Of a stretch of DNA of 64,000 nt, positions 1-10,700 are shown piece by piece. The DNA lies in assembly GCA_963681505.1 (NCBI GenBank), contig OY811987.1, positions 1,509,066 to 1,573,065 of the forward strand, read 5' to 3'. Made by a program: the position numbers and the translations under genes. Origin of the DNA: Eunapius fragilis. Its lineage: Eukaryota > Porifera > Demospongiae > Spongillida > Spongillidae. Each line of letters starts with the position of its first letter. Positions within the stretch are counted from its first letter, which is position 1. A model generated the notes under the pieces. The model did not search any database and was not told where the DNA came from. It saw nothing but the letters and a program-made list of their open reading frames with translations.

Positions 1-808
1 GCTACGCGACTTCGTCTGTTCATATTCGTCGGTTGAATATGGCGCCACTATAATGATAATGTACGTACATGACTAATGAATGTGGCAGACAAATGGATCC
101 ACTCAATTAGGCATGTGGCGCATACAAGCCTTTCACAGGGGAGTTGTATTGGTTGTCCTAACACATCGAGACAAATTGGACACATCAAGTCATCTATAGC
201 AGATAGCATCTGTATAGTGGCCAATGGTAGTTGGTTTGGATTTTTTGTGGTGCTATAGCCTTAATATGTTGTACAGTATCAGCTGGTCTGGAGTACTGCC
301 ACGTGCTTCAAGTTTGCACCACTGAGCCATGTAAAAGGGTTCATATCTGTTACAACCCTATGGTAAAAGAGGAAGCCGGGAATTGTGAAAGAATTGTTTG
401 TATTGCACACTACCTTGCAGGTACTGATGGCATGGCTGCACCAGTCATATGGCTCTAGCTGACATTTGTAAGGTGTCTGGCTTCGTGATGCAGCTGTTAC
501 ACGTTTCATCTTCACCGGCATAGCTCTTGTTGCAGAACTTAGGGGTATGGATCTCAGGACTGTCTTTTTGTGTGTCAATATGAAAAGCCAACAGCAGCTC
601 TTCATGAAATTCCACGCACATGTACATAACAGAGTGCCTCATTGTTGCTTGTTTAGGCAATTTAGATGGCTTGCAACCGCAAATCATCCAATTGATACTT
701 GTATTGGGGTTCCGTTGTGACTGTAGATTGTTAGTGGCGTGTTAATTTATTCATGGTTTTTTAGGGTAGGCAGGCGATAATGACTCCCGTATAAATTGAC
801 TCCCCAAC
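1..808. other. No recognisable gene
   Basis: Short open frames exist on both strands but none has a recognisable domain, splice structure or low-complexity bias that would support a gene. The plus-strand frame around 480-715 is open for about 75 codons without a match I know. Confidence 0.4.
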
Positions 809-1083
809 TTGAACATTACCATGTGTCAAGAATACATTATTGCTCAATCAATGTTCACACATCTGAAATGATACCACTCAGTGGATACTTGGTCGCTTTG
901 AATAACATTTGAGTCCGATGATTCTGGTTACTGATACACTGATCATAGATTCTGCTATTTAGAGCAACTTGAACATAACCACGTGTCAGGAATACATTTT
1001 TGCTCAATATTCACACATCTGAAATGATACAACTGGCTACATTGGTCGCATTGAATAACACTTGAGTCCGATGATTCTGGTAG
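809..1083. repeat. Tandem duplication, about 150-bp period
   Basis: Bases 809-929 and 965-1083 are two diverged copies of one stretch. Both begin ACTTGAACATwACCAyGTGTC and end GAGTCCGATGATTCTGGT. They differ by scattered substitutions and small indels, so this is an old tandem duplication. No gene is seen in it or in the following 500 bases. Confidence 0.75.
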
Positions 1084-1596
1084 CATGCAATGCAGATAAA
1101 GTGGATATGGAAGATTCTCATTTTATTCCTTTTAATTCCTCTTCGTTCCAGGGCAGGGGGGAATGGTTTTAAGCACTTTTGGTTCAAGCAAGCAATTAAA
1201 GGACCACGCATTTTTGATTGATCAAAAGTTATTCCCAGTAGATGCAGCATGGTAAGTATAAGCAATGGAAAACAATCAACAATCCTCCCCACCAGTCTGC
1301 TGTTGGACTGGAATAGCTTTGACAGTTAAAGTGTTACCATTTGCAGCCTCTTTGTAGATAAGAGCAATCTGTTATTGTAGACTGTCATGTAAGTTACATT
1401 TAGTGTCCTACAGATTTAATGGGTATTGCATTATTATATAAAAGATATGTTACAATGTAGTATGCAGTACATACCTTCAGATTGCAATGTTTTTTTTCAT
1501 AGTAAAATTTGTCCTTTTCCTGTGCCTTCTTAATATTCATTTTCACTTTTTGAGTTATTGCACCCTTGATCTTATGCATCTCATTTGCATAAAGAT

Positions 1597-3222
1597 CTAT
1601 CTGATTGACATTCTGGTGACTATTTCCATGATGGCTAATTCCGCTGTGTGTGCTGCCCTTGTCACCAGAGCTGCTCTTGTGACTACAATTACCATCACCG
1701 TCATCATACTCATCACATCCATCACCTCTTTTTGCATCACCATCACTACTATCCTCACCATCACTCTTTCTATCACCATCGACACAACCACGGTCATCAT
1801 ACTCATCATAACCATCATCAGCTTTATCATGAATTGCAGCCCTAACATGATTGTTAGTAACCTCAGCATTACAGCTGTTGCCATCTGCAGCATCACACCC
1901 ATCATCTCTGTGGTGCCACCACCACTATTATCCTCACCATCACTCTTTCTATCACAATCACCATAGACACAATCACTTCCATAATCATTTTGAGGTTTAT
2001 TGGTATTATCTTCATTCACGGCTTCACTCACGGCACTATTGCCAATGTCTTCTGCTTTTAACGCATACTCCATATCAATGGGTAACTTTGGTTTTCTACA
2101 ATGTATGTATAGGATTAGGGTGATGTAAAAGACTATATACAACATACTTACCGACAGTACATGACTTCAAAGGGTGTAAGTTTTGTGGTTTTTGTACACT
2201 GGTTCGATATGCAAATAGGATAGCTGACAGACGCTCATCCCTGTCATTTTGATTTGCTATTGACAAGTTTAATAAGTGGTGCTTGCAGTGTCTGATTGAA
2301 TTGTTCAGTTAAACCATTTGTTTGCGGGTGATATGCAGAAGAAACTTTTTGTTTGGTTCCTGTACATTGAAAGAGTTCTTCTTGGATTGCATTAACAAAT
2401 TCTCTCCCCTGATCTGATATTATGACCTCACAACAGCCTAGGCTATATATGCCCAAGAAAATGATGAATTCTTAAAAGTCATGCTGCATGAAATATACTT
2501 ACCTGCATAAACACTCATACAAGAACAGTGCTACTCCATGAGCAGTCTTATCTTTAAGTGGTGCAGCTTTCGACCACTTGCTAAAGTAATCAACCAAAGT
2601 CACCACATACTTATTTCCATTGACAGTTGTGGGCAGCGGACCTATGAGGTCAATACCAACCTATTGCAAACATGCTATGCATAATTTAGTATTCCATTTT
2701 GAATAAAGACCAACCTGATGCCACACATTTGGAACAGGAACTATTGGATGGAGTTTGCTGTTAGATTTGGGAAATTTTGCATTCATTTTTTGACACTGCT
2801 CGCAGTGCTGAACAATTTTTCTGATCTCTTCGTTAGTAAAAACGACTTGAAACCTTCTCAATTGTTTTATCTCTGCCCAGATGGCACCCTACAGCCAATC
2901 CTTGGGAAACTGGCAAGTTATAAAGTTTATACGTACATACCTTCTTTTCCAGAATGGCATGACTCAAGTATCCGCCTTTTTTCATTGTCTGATCGCACGC
3001 ATATCTTCCACTGTGATGCCTTGTCAATACCATCTTTCTTGTAATATAACATTCCAGTTTCAAACTTGAAATTATTTTACACTTGCGTCTAAAATTCGCC
3101 TTCTCGCCCTTTGTCATACCCTTGGGATACTGGCTGCTATGTAAATACGTCTCCACAGCAGTGAACTCATCATCCGCCATCATAGCTCTCTTAAAGCGCA
3201 TCAAAAAAAAATCATTGTTCAT
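1597..3222 (-). pseudogene. Intron-bearing Gypsy-type integrase gene, decayed
   Basis: A Ty3/Gypsy-class integrase spread over several exons on the minus strand. Seen: the H-C-E-Q-C-Q zinc-binding region near 2770, the WHQ|VGID join near 2715/2660, a core segment at 2503-2660, then DQGREF and HPQTNGL near 2300-2420, and a FEVMYCRKP segment split across 2152/2095. Candidate GT-AG introns: 2940-2901, 2714-2661, 2502-2443 and 2151-2096, with matching phases. The 3' part (1600-2095) encodes an Asp/Ser-rich acidic tail with a repeated DRKSDGED. Breaks: frame changes near 3060, 2835, 2255 and 2195, most at A or T runs. Known: Gypsy elements have no introns, whereas domesticated integrases (GIN1/KRBA2-like genes) do. 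Inference: a host-domesticated integrase gene that has since decayed, or a very old insertion in which splice-like sites arose. No LTR was found. Confidence 0.6.
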
Positions 3223-3559
3223 ACAATTCCAGCTGGAGAGTCATATATGCCTTGTGGGAATCATTAGAACCTTAGGTGTTTAATGACTGGGGGAGTCATT
3301 TATGCCTGGGAGTCAATTATGCCTCTGACACCGGCTCGCACATCAAGAATTTTTTAACACCTCGTACATCAAGAAAGTATGCCCTATTTGTTGAGATCTA
3401 CACGAACTGTTGTGTCCTTAGCGTTACTCTACCAATTGTTGTCTCCATCATTGTCTCTGACCCCACTCCAGCCGCTAATAGGATTCATAAAAAAGTACTG
3501 CCCATCCTCGTTCTCAGTCCCAGAATTATTCTCCTTCTCCTCCTCCTTGACCACGCATA
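3223..3559. other. Spacer with short repeated motif
   Basis: No gene seen. A motif resembling GAGTCAwTTATGCC occurs twice at 3294-3325, and a related form lies near 780-805. It may be a remnant of a repeat end, but it is too short to classify. Confidence 0.3.
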
Positions 3560-3830
3560 ACTCAGGATTGGAACACATTAAAAGAATGGAAGTTTCACAT
3601 CAGCCGACTCCTGTACTGGCAGAGCAGGTTTGCTGGTTTCTACAGGAGAGATGATATGGGTCGCCTCAACAATGTGGATTTGGAACCAGACGTTACCACC
3701 TCATCAGAACCGTGTATCAATGGTCTCCTCCACCTTGCATGCCCATCCACCACATAGTCCTGGACTGATTAGGATCATAGATCAGTACAACATCCCCAAT
3801 CATCTATTTGGCCATCGATGACCTTCTGAC
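3560..3830 (-). pseudogene. BEL/Pao DUF5641 C-terminal remnant
   Basis: The reverse strand near 3825-3590 reads VGDVVLIYDPNQSRTMW followed by KVEETIDT, as in the DUF5641 domain that ends BEL/Pao polyproteins. It is interrupted by stops. It lies in order 3' of the integrase, which supports one element rather than two. Confidence 0.65.
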
Positions 3831-4199
3831 CATATGCATGACTCTCCCTCAATCCAGTCAGGTACTTGACCTTCCATCTTTACCAGAAGTGCTCTCTACA
3901 GTACTATGATCCGCATATACGCCTGGTTGGAGCCCCTCCAGTGCTGACATATAAAAAGCCTGAGTCCTCTTCATCAGTCATTGGAACTGGTACACTGAGT
4001 ATGTGACAGCTGATTAATTAATAAGTGGGAGGGTATCAATGGCTCATCAAGATAGGACAGGAGATCAGTGTGTCTTCCACTTCTACCAGCACTGTTACCA
4101 GCTCATCATTGGTCAGTTTGGCCTTCTCAGTCACAAGTTTTTTACTGATTGGATGATCCTCTCATAAAACCCTCCCCTTATGAAGAATGAAAACCCACT

Positions 4200-4980
4200 C
4201 TATGTGGAAATCACTGAGGTGCTGCTGTACTTCAGGTTCTGCTGCAGAGACAACAGGATTTTATTTGCGGCCTTGAATGTCTTGCTGTTGTCTGACACTA
4301 TTCTAAGAGGAGTACCACGTCTGTCTGAGAAACGTCGCAGGCAAAGGATAAATGCCTTAGGTGTCATATCGGAAACTAGTTCCAGATGTACTGCCCGCAT
4401 GACACAGCAGGTGAAAAGGCAGATCCAGACCTTATTGCCTCTCTTTAGGTACAGTGGACCAGCATAGTCAACACCCGTGGTAGTAAACGGTGGTGATGCC
4501 TTCACATGGAAGTCAGGTAGTGGAGGAGAAGGTGGGCCACTGAAGGATTTTGAGCCATATTGTCTGCAAATTCTACATTCGTTCAAGACCTTTCTCATGT
4601 ACTGCCTTCCTCGTATAATCCAGTACCTTGACCGCAACAGTGTGAGGGTTTCCTTGACACCATTATGCAGCACCATGGTATGGCAGTCTCGTATCACCAA
4701 CACAGTGAAGTGATGTTTCCTGTACAGTATTACTGGGTACTTCGTATCTTCTGGCAGAGATCAGCATTATCTAGTCTCCCTGGCATCTCCACAGGTCATC
4801 TTTGTCGCAGTACAGGCTGAGTTGGTGCCACCAAACTGCAAAACCTCCTTCGTTTGTAAGCAATCTTTGTGAGAGCCTTGTCCAGTACATCAATGCTTGT
4901 TCAATATCCTCAGCAGTTACAGTGGTTGTAGGAATGTTGCCTCCCTTGACATTAGCCTTCAAGAAAAGGGCAAACTTCAT
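4200..4980 (-). pseudogene. BEL/Pao integrase remnant
   Basis: The 4703-4200 frame (167 aa) is the best-preserved part of the element. It has a zinc-binding region ending in ECRICRQYG, a [12 protein letters not shown] stretch, [10 protein letters not shown] holding the first catalytic Asp, [13 protein letters not shown] and [12 protein letters not shown] with the second catalytic Asp. This order is diagnostic for BEL/Pao integrases. The upstream piece 4980-4771 (AEDIEQALMYW..LSQRL) is the pre-integrase linker. The frame is lost at both ends. Confidence 0.85.
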
Positions 4981-4983
4981 GAC

Positions 4984-5660
4984 TCAGGCTGTCACTTGGA
5001 GAAGTCGTTTCAATGTGCTGTAATGGTTGCAATTGATAGTTGCTTTATCCTGACTGAACTCTTGAACAAATAAAATTGAGTGTGCAGAACGGTCCATGGC
5101 TCTCATTTCAGGCAAGCACTCATCTGAGATGGCGAGAAGATCCAGGTACTGTGGTTGAAATGTGAGGTCACACAGCCATGTGGGAGCAGTCATCCACGAC
5201 ACACTACTAGAGGATTGTGTGAAGTCAACATCTCTAAATGGTAGATCCGCTGGCTGGATTCTGTTCTCCGAGGCAGTGGTACCAACAGTCAGCAGGCACC
5301 AACGTCCTGATTTCATTTACGCGATTCTGCTCAAACTGCTTCCAATTTTTTTTCTTTCTTACCCAGTAGAGTACAATCTTAGCACTGAGGTTGGTCCAAG
5401 GCTTGCTCCGGAATCAGAGCCTGTGTAAACTTGACAAAAATTGGGAGAGCAGAAGTGTGGACAACAGCTCCAAACGAGGGATGGATTCTTGTCCTTGACA
5501 CAACCAGCTGTGCTCTACAGTCATCAGCTGTTTTTATCTTCAGGAAAAACACAGCAGCATGTGCCCTCTTGGACACATCACCATGGAAGTCGGCCCATTT
5601 CTCAGCTCTACAGTCCTGATGAATGTCGTAGACAGAGTCTTCACTTTCCCTCATTCCCAA
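4984..5660 (-). pseudogene. BEL/Pao RNase H and connection region remnant
   Basis: The segment carries a DVSKRAHAAVFFLK stretch and VVSRTRIHPS, matching the FSDAS..A..A..Y and SKTRVAP signatures of BEL/Pao RNase H. It continues into the NPADLPFRG-like region (QPADLPFRDVDF near 5250) and the WL.....P motif that precede integrase. The palm domain of the reverse transcriptase that should lie 5' of this is missing. Confidence 0.7.
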
Positions 5661-5699
5661 TGTGCCAGACTAAACCCACCCAAACCTCATCTCGATAGC

Positions 5700-6250
5700 A
5701 GTAAGTCCTGGCTTCACAACATCACTTTTCTCCACTTCAGATCCAAATGTCCTAATGGAGACAGCAACAGATTGTTCCACTGTTAGCCTGAGTGCGTCCT
5801 TTAGCCTAGCAGATACCTAGGACTTCTGGCTACCACTATCAGACCATAATGGTGTCAGCTGGTCTATCCTTGCAGTATGCTGCCCCAGTTGCGGTTTGCA
5901 ACAATACTGGTGTTCTGATGTTGTCATATGCTGAGAATGTTGTGATGTTTCAAGGCTGTTTTGTTGAAGTGGCTGCTTGGGTGTACTGAGACTGGTGAGA
6001 AAGTGAACTTGCTGAAGTAGGACTTGACAATGATCTGGGTTCCTGGAAGCCTCACAGATGTTGGTGTGGTGTCTTGCCTGATAGTTATTAATATCTGCCA
6101 GAGGATCTGCAATCTCTTCCCATGTGTCATTTCTTTAGGCAGACAAAACACCTGCCTTCCTTCACCAATATCTGCATCCATGTAATTAGGGTCAGTCACT
6201 GTTTTGCAAGACGTGGATGTATGATTTTCACCACAATAAAAGCAGGTAGG
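5700..6250 (-). pseudogene. BEL/Pao zinc knuckle and aspartic protease remnant
   Basis: A CCHC knuckle (CFYCGENHTSTSC) lies near 6240-6200, followed by a degenerate second knuckle and then, near 5850, a protease-like active site region (SDSGSQKS) with a downstream IRTFGS stretch typical of DUF1758 proteases. At least one stop lies within the protease segment (after SGSQKS) and another after the FGWV stretch. The retrovirus-type active-site Asp is present, but the frame is broken. Confidence 0.7.
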
Positions 6251-6499
6251 TGTGAAGAATTAGTTGTGGCCAAGGACATGGCTGTAGGACGATCACGATT
6301 GGGCCTCCTAGCGGGTGGTGTAGTACTTGCAGGTGCATTTGCTTGTTCCTGCACTGCAATCTCTTCTTCCATGATTTACATGATCTTGCCAAGGTTCCAG
6401 GGTGACAACAAGCTGGCTGTATGACTCAGGAGCTATGCCTGGAGACTTGAGGCTTCTGACATGACCTTCAACCTGGTCATATAGATGACGCAATCTCTT

Positions 6500-7116
6500 A
6501 AACTCTCGCAGTGAGGATTACGCCTTCAATTCCAGCAGGAGATCCATATGCTTGCTCACCACTTGCTGCTTGTTCCCGAATCTCTTTTTAAGAATGGCAA
6601 CTGCTTCGGTGTAGTTTGCAGTAGTAAGCGAAAGACCAGCGACCACATCTACAGCAGGACCTTCTAGTAGCGAGTGCAGGTAGTTAAACCTATCAATATC
6701 AGATAGTCCAGAGTTTAGTGTGAACAGAAGACTCGAACATGTTCCAGAATGTAGCCCAGTTGGTTAGCTGTTCGTCGATTTTTTCAATACCATCTTAGGA
6801 AGCTTCACCTCGGGAATTCTGCTGCGCTCTGGCTATCTCTCTCAGCTGCTGCTGACGTCATTGCAGATCTATTACCATGAGTTGCTATGTGATTCTCGCT
6901 ATCTCTCTGAGGTTCTTGTGCTATTGTTACAGCAGTGTCGTTCGTTGCGGATGATTGAATACCATCAGATGAAGATTGTTCTGCCGAGTTTAGTAGCATA
7001 ACCGTATGCAGTGTAATGATCGCTAGTTCCACCTTCCCTTGGTAGATCTCTGCCAGTTCAATCTCCTCCTTGATCTCATCTTCCTCCGCGTCTAATACGT
7101 TAGCATCCAGCTTCAC
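6500..7116 (-). pseudogene. BEL/Pao gag remnant (DUF1759-like)
   Basis: The 7116-6805 frame is acidic and helical at its start (DEIKEEIELAEIYQ), as in the N-terminus of BEL gag proteins. After stops, the reverse strand at about 6730-6520 reads as the DUF1759 core, with a YLHSLLEGPAxDVVxGLSLT-like stretch followed by ILKKRFG. Frame breaks near 6805 and 6510 separate the pieces. The product would be the capsid-like structural protein of the element. Confidence 0.75.
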
Positions 7117-7490
7117 AATGATGTCAAGTTTTTCCTTCAGCGTCTTTTAGTCATCCTCCTTAGCGTGGGTAAATTGCATTGCGATATGTTCCCTTCTTCT
7201 GAGTCTTGAGACGATGCGTGAAGTCGATGCCTAACCTTATGACCAGCGCAAATTCTCTTCTTTTTTTTTGCGATAACCTGAACAGCCATTTCATGTGATT
7301 CCTCGGCTCAATATAGGTCTTTGTAGGCCTTATAGGATAATTCAGGCATCGCACGATTAAGTTACGCTGTCTTCTCCACGCATTATATAAAAATCACTCG
7401 CGCATACAATTATTCAAATCACTGACAACAGCAGCATACAGTAATTTTCAGTGTTATTCAACTACTATAGTGTTGACTAATAATACAAAG
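7117..7490. other. Spacer, nothing recognised
   Basis: Between the gag end and the first possible exon of the ankyrin gene. AT-rich towards its right end. No gene or repeat was recognised. Confidence 0.4.
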
Positions 7491-7616
7491 ATGAAAGAGT
7501 CATTAGAGCTTACTGCATGGCAGCCTGTTTGTGTGTGCATGCATCACGGAGATGTTAGAGACCTTTGCACCAAATACCTCCATGTGTGCAAGGATGACAC
7601 ACAGACCTATGCATAA
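7491..7616 (+). CDS. Small open frame, possible upstream exon
   Basis: A 41-codon frame opening with ATG and containing VCMHHGDVRDLCTKYLHVC, then a stop. Its position just before the ankyrin gene and an ankyrin-like HGDVRDL phrase suggest it could be part of a first exon. There is no good GT donor in frame, and a TATA-like box lies downstream of it. It may be only chance. Confidence 0.25.
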   Translation: MKESLELTAWQPVCVCMHHGDVRDLCTKYLHVCKDDTQTYA

Positions 7617-7630
7617 AGATTCTGGTCAGT

Positions 7631-7639
7631 TATAAAAGG
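7631..7639 (+). promoter_or_regulatory. TATA-like box before the ankyrin gene
   Basis: TATAAAAGG lies about 147 bases before the first in-frame ATG at 7778, with no other ATG in the presumed leader downstream of about 7660. The match to the TATA consensus is good, but transcription evidence is lacking. Confidence 0.35.
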
Positions 7640-7777
7640 TTGAGCCTGGCTCGTGAGGACACTATTATCATACTTTACATCAGTGCTGCATCTTTTCTAT
7701 ACTGTATTTGGTCATCCTTGAATAGTTACAGTCCTGGCCCCTCCCCTCACAATAGAAGTAATAGTTAGTGTACAGAC

Positions 7778-10700
7778 ATGTACATTATATCACTACCATG
7801 TACCCAGGAGAGCAAGGAGACATTATGGACAGCTGCTGCTAATGGAAGCCTTCCTGTACTACAGTATCTGGTGGAACAAAGAGGGCTGGATCCAAATCAA
7901 AGGGATAATAATGGGAACACACCTCTGCACTATGCTGCTGCATATGGTAAAGAGGAAATTGTCAAGTACCTCATAGAAGAAAGAAAGTGCAGTCCAGAAT
8001 GTACTGGTCAATGGGGTAGATCACCATTACATGCTGCATGTCAAAAGAATGGGAATCTAGCCATGGTAAAGTACCTGGTGGAGAAGCATGGATGTGACCC
8101 TGCTGGGAAGGATGAACAAGGAAACACTCCCCTCAATGTGGCTGCATTCTCAGGTAACCTAGATATCCTGATATACCTTATAGAAGAACGGAAGTGCAGT
8201 CCAGAATGTACTGGTCAATGGGGTAGATCACCATTACATAATGCATGTCAAAAGAATGATAATCTAGCCATGGTGAAGTACCTGGTAGAGAAGCATGGAT
8301 GTGATCCAAAATCAAAAGATACGTATGGAGGCACTCCACTCAATGTGGCAGCATTCTCAGGTAACCTAGATATCCTGATATACCTGATAGAAGAAAGGAA
8401 GTGCAGTCCAGAATGTACTGGTCAATGGGGTAGATCACCATTACATAATGCATGTGAAAAGAATGGGAATCTAGCCATGGTGAAGTACCTGATGGAGAAG
8501 CATGGAGGTGATCCAAAATCAAAAGACAAAAATGGAGCCACTCCCCTCAATGTGGCTGCATTCTCAGGTAGCCTAGATATCCTGATATACCTGATAGAAG
8601 AAAGGAAGTGCAGTCCAGAATGTATTGGTCAATGGGGTAGATCACCATTACAAAATGCATGTGAAAAGAATGGGAATCTAGCCATGGTGAAGTACCTGGT
8701 GGAGAAGCATGAATGTGATCCAAAATCAAAAGACACAGATGGAGGCACTCCACTCAATGTGGCAGCATTCTCAGGTAGCCTAGATATCCTGACATACCTG
8801 ATAGAAGAAAGGCAGTGCAGTCCAGAATGTACTGGTCAATGGGGTAGATCACCATTACATAATGCATGTGAAAAGAATGGAAATCTAGCCATGGTGAAGT
8901 ACCTGATGAAGAAGCATGGAGGTGATCCAAAATCAAAAGACACAAATGGAGCCACTCCCCTCAATGTGGCTGCATTCTCAGGTAGCCTAGATATCCTGAT
9001 ATACCTGATAGAAGAAAGGAAGTACAGTCCAGAATGTATTGGTCAATGGGGTAGATCACCATTACATAATGCATGTGAAAAGAATGGGAATCTAGCCATG
9101 GTGAAGTACCTGGTGGAGAAGCATGGATGTGACCCAAAATCAAAAGACACAGATGGAGACACTCCACTCAATGTGGCAGCATTCTCAGGTAGCCTAGATA
9201 TCCTGATATACCTGATAGAAGAAAGGCAGTGCAGTCCAAAATGTACAGGTCAATGGGATAGATCACCATTACATAATGCATGTGAAAAGAATGGGAATCT
9301 AGCCATGGTGAAGTACCTGGTGTTGAAACATGAAGGTGATCCAAAATCAAAAGACACAAATGGAGCCACTTCCCTCAATGTGGCTGCATTCTCAGGTAGC
9401 CTAGATATCCTGATATATCTCATAGAAGAAAGGCAGTGCAGTCCAGATAGTACTGGTCAATGGGGTAGATCACCATTACATAACGCATGTCAAAAGAATG
9501 ATAATTTAGCCATGGTGAAGTACCTAGTGGAGAAGCATGGATGTGATCCAAAATCAAAAGACACAGATGGAAACACTCCCCTCAATGTGGCAGCATGCTT
9601 AGGTAGCCTAGACATCCTGATGTACCTGATAGAAGAAAGGCAGTGCAGTCCAGAATGTACAGGTCAATGGGGTAGATCGCCATTACATAATGCATGTAGA
9701 CAGAATGGGAATCTAGCCATGGTAAAGTACCTGGTGGAGAAGCATGGATGTGATCCAAAATCAAAAGACAAAAATGGAGCCACTCCACTCAATGTGGCTG
9801 CATTCTCAGGTAGCCTAGATATCCTGATATACCTTATAGAAGAAAGGAAGTGCAGTCCAGAATGTATTGGTCAATGGGGTAGATCCCCATTACACAATGC
9901 ATGTGGACAGAATGGGAATCTAGCCATGGTGAAGTACCTGGTGGTGAAGCATGGATGTGATCCAAAATCAAAAGACACAAACGGAGACACTCCACTCAAT
10001 GTGGCAGCATTCTCAGGTAGTCTAAATATCCTGATATACCTGATAGAAGAAAGGAAGTGCAGTCCAGAATGTACAGGCCAATGGGGTAGATCACCATTGC
10101 ATAATGCATGTGGACAGAATGGGAATCTAGCCATGTTTAAGTACCTGGTGGAGAAGCATGGAATCAAAAGACACAAATGGAGACACTCCACTCAATGTGG
10201 CAGCATTCTCAGGCAGTCTAGATATCCTGATATACCTCATAGAAGAAAGGCAGTGCAGTCCAGAATGTACTGGTCAATGGGGTAGATCACCATTACATAA
10301 TGCATGTGAAAAGAATGGGAATCTAGCCATGGTGAAGTACCTGGTGTTGAAACATGAAGGTGATCCAAAATCAAAAGACACAAATGGAGCCACTTCCCTC
10401 AATGTGGCAGCATTCTCAGGCAGTCTAGATATCCTGATATACCTCATAGAAGAAAGGCAGTGCAGTCCAGAATGTACTGGTCAATGGGGTAGATCACCAT
10501 TACATAATGCATGTCAAAAGAATAATAATCTAGCCATGGTGAAGTACCTGGTGGAGAAGCGTGGATGTGATCCAAAATCAAGAGACACATATGGAAACAC
10601 TCCTGTCAATATGGCAGCATGCTTAGGTAGCCTAGAAATCCTGATATACCTGATAGAAGAAAGGAAGTGCAGTCCAGAATGTACTGGTCAATGGGGTAGA

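Larger units (their letters stand above)
3560..7116 (-). mobile_element. Degenerate BEL/Pao LTR retrotransposon
   Basis: A minus-strand element in the canonical BEL/Pao order: gag (7116-6500), zinc knuckles (about 6250-6120), DUF1758-type aspartic protease (about 5915-5700), RNase H (about 5660-5440), connection region (5316-4984), integrase (4980-4200) and DUF5641 C-terminal domain (about 3830-3560). Every section is crossed by stops or frame changes. The reverse-transcriptase core is absent between protease and RNase H, which lie directly next to each other, so about 1 kb is missing. I could not find LTRs or a primer-binding site. It is a dead copy. The separate modules are listed below. 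Confidence 0.85.

Noticed and set aside
1487..1966. 159-codon plus frame rich in Ile/Thr
   Set aside because: It is antisense to an Asp/Ser-rich minus-strand stretch that continues from the integrase gene.
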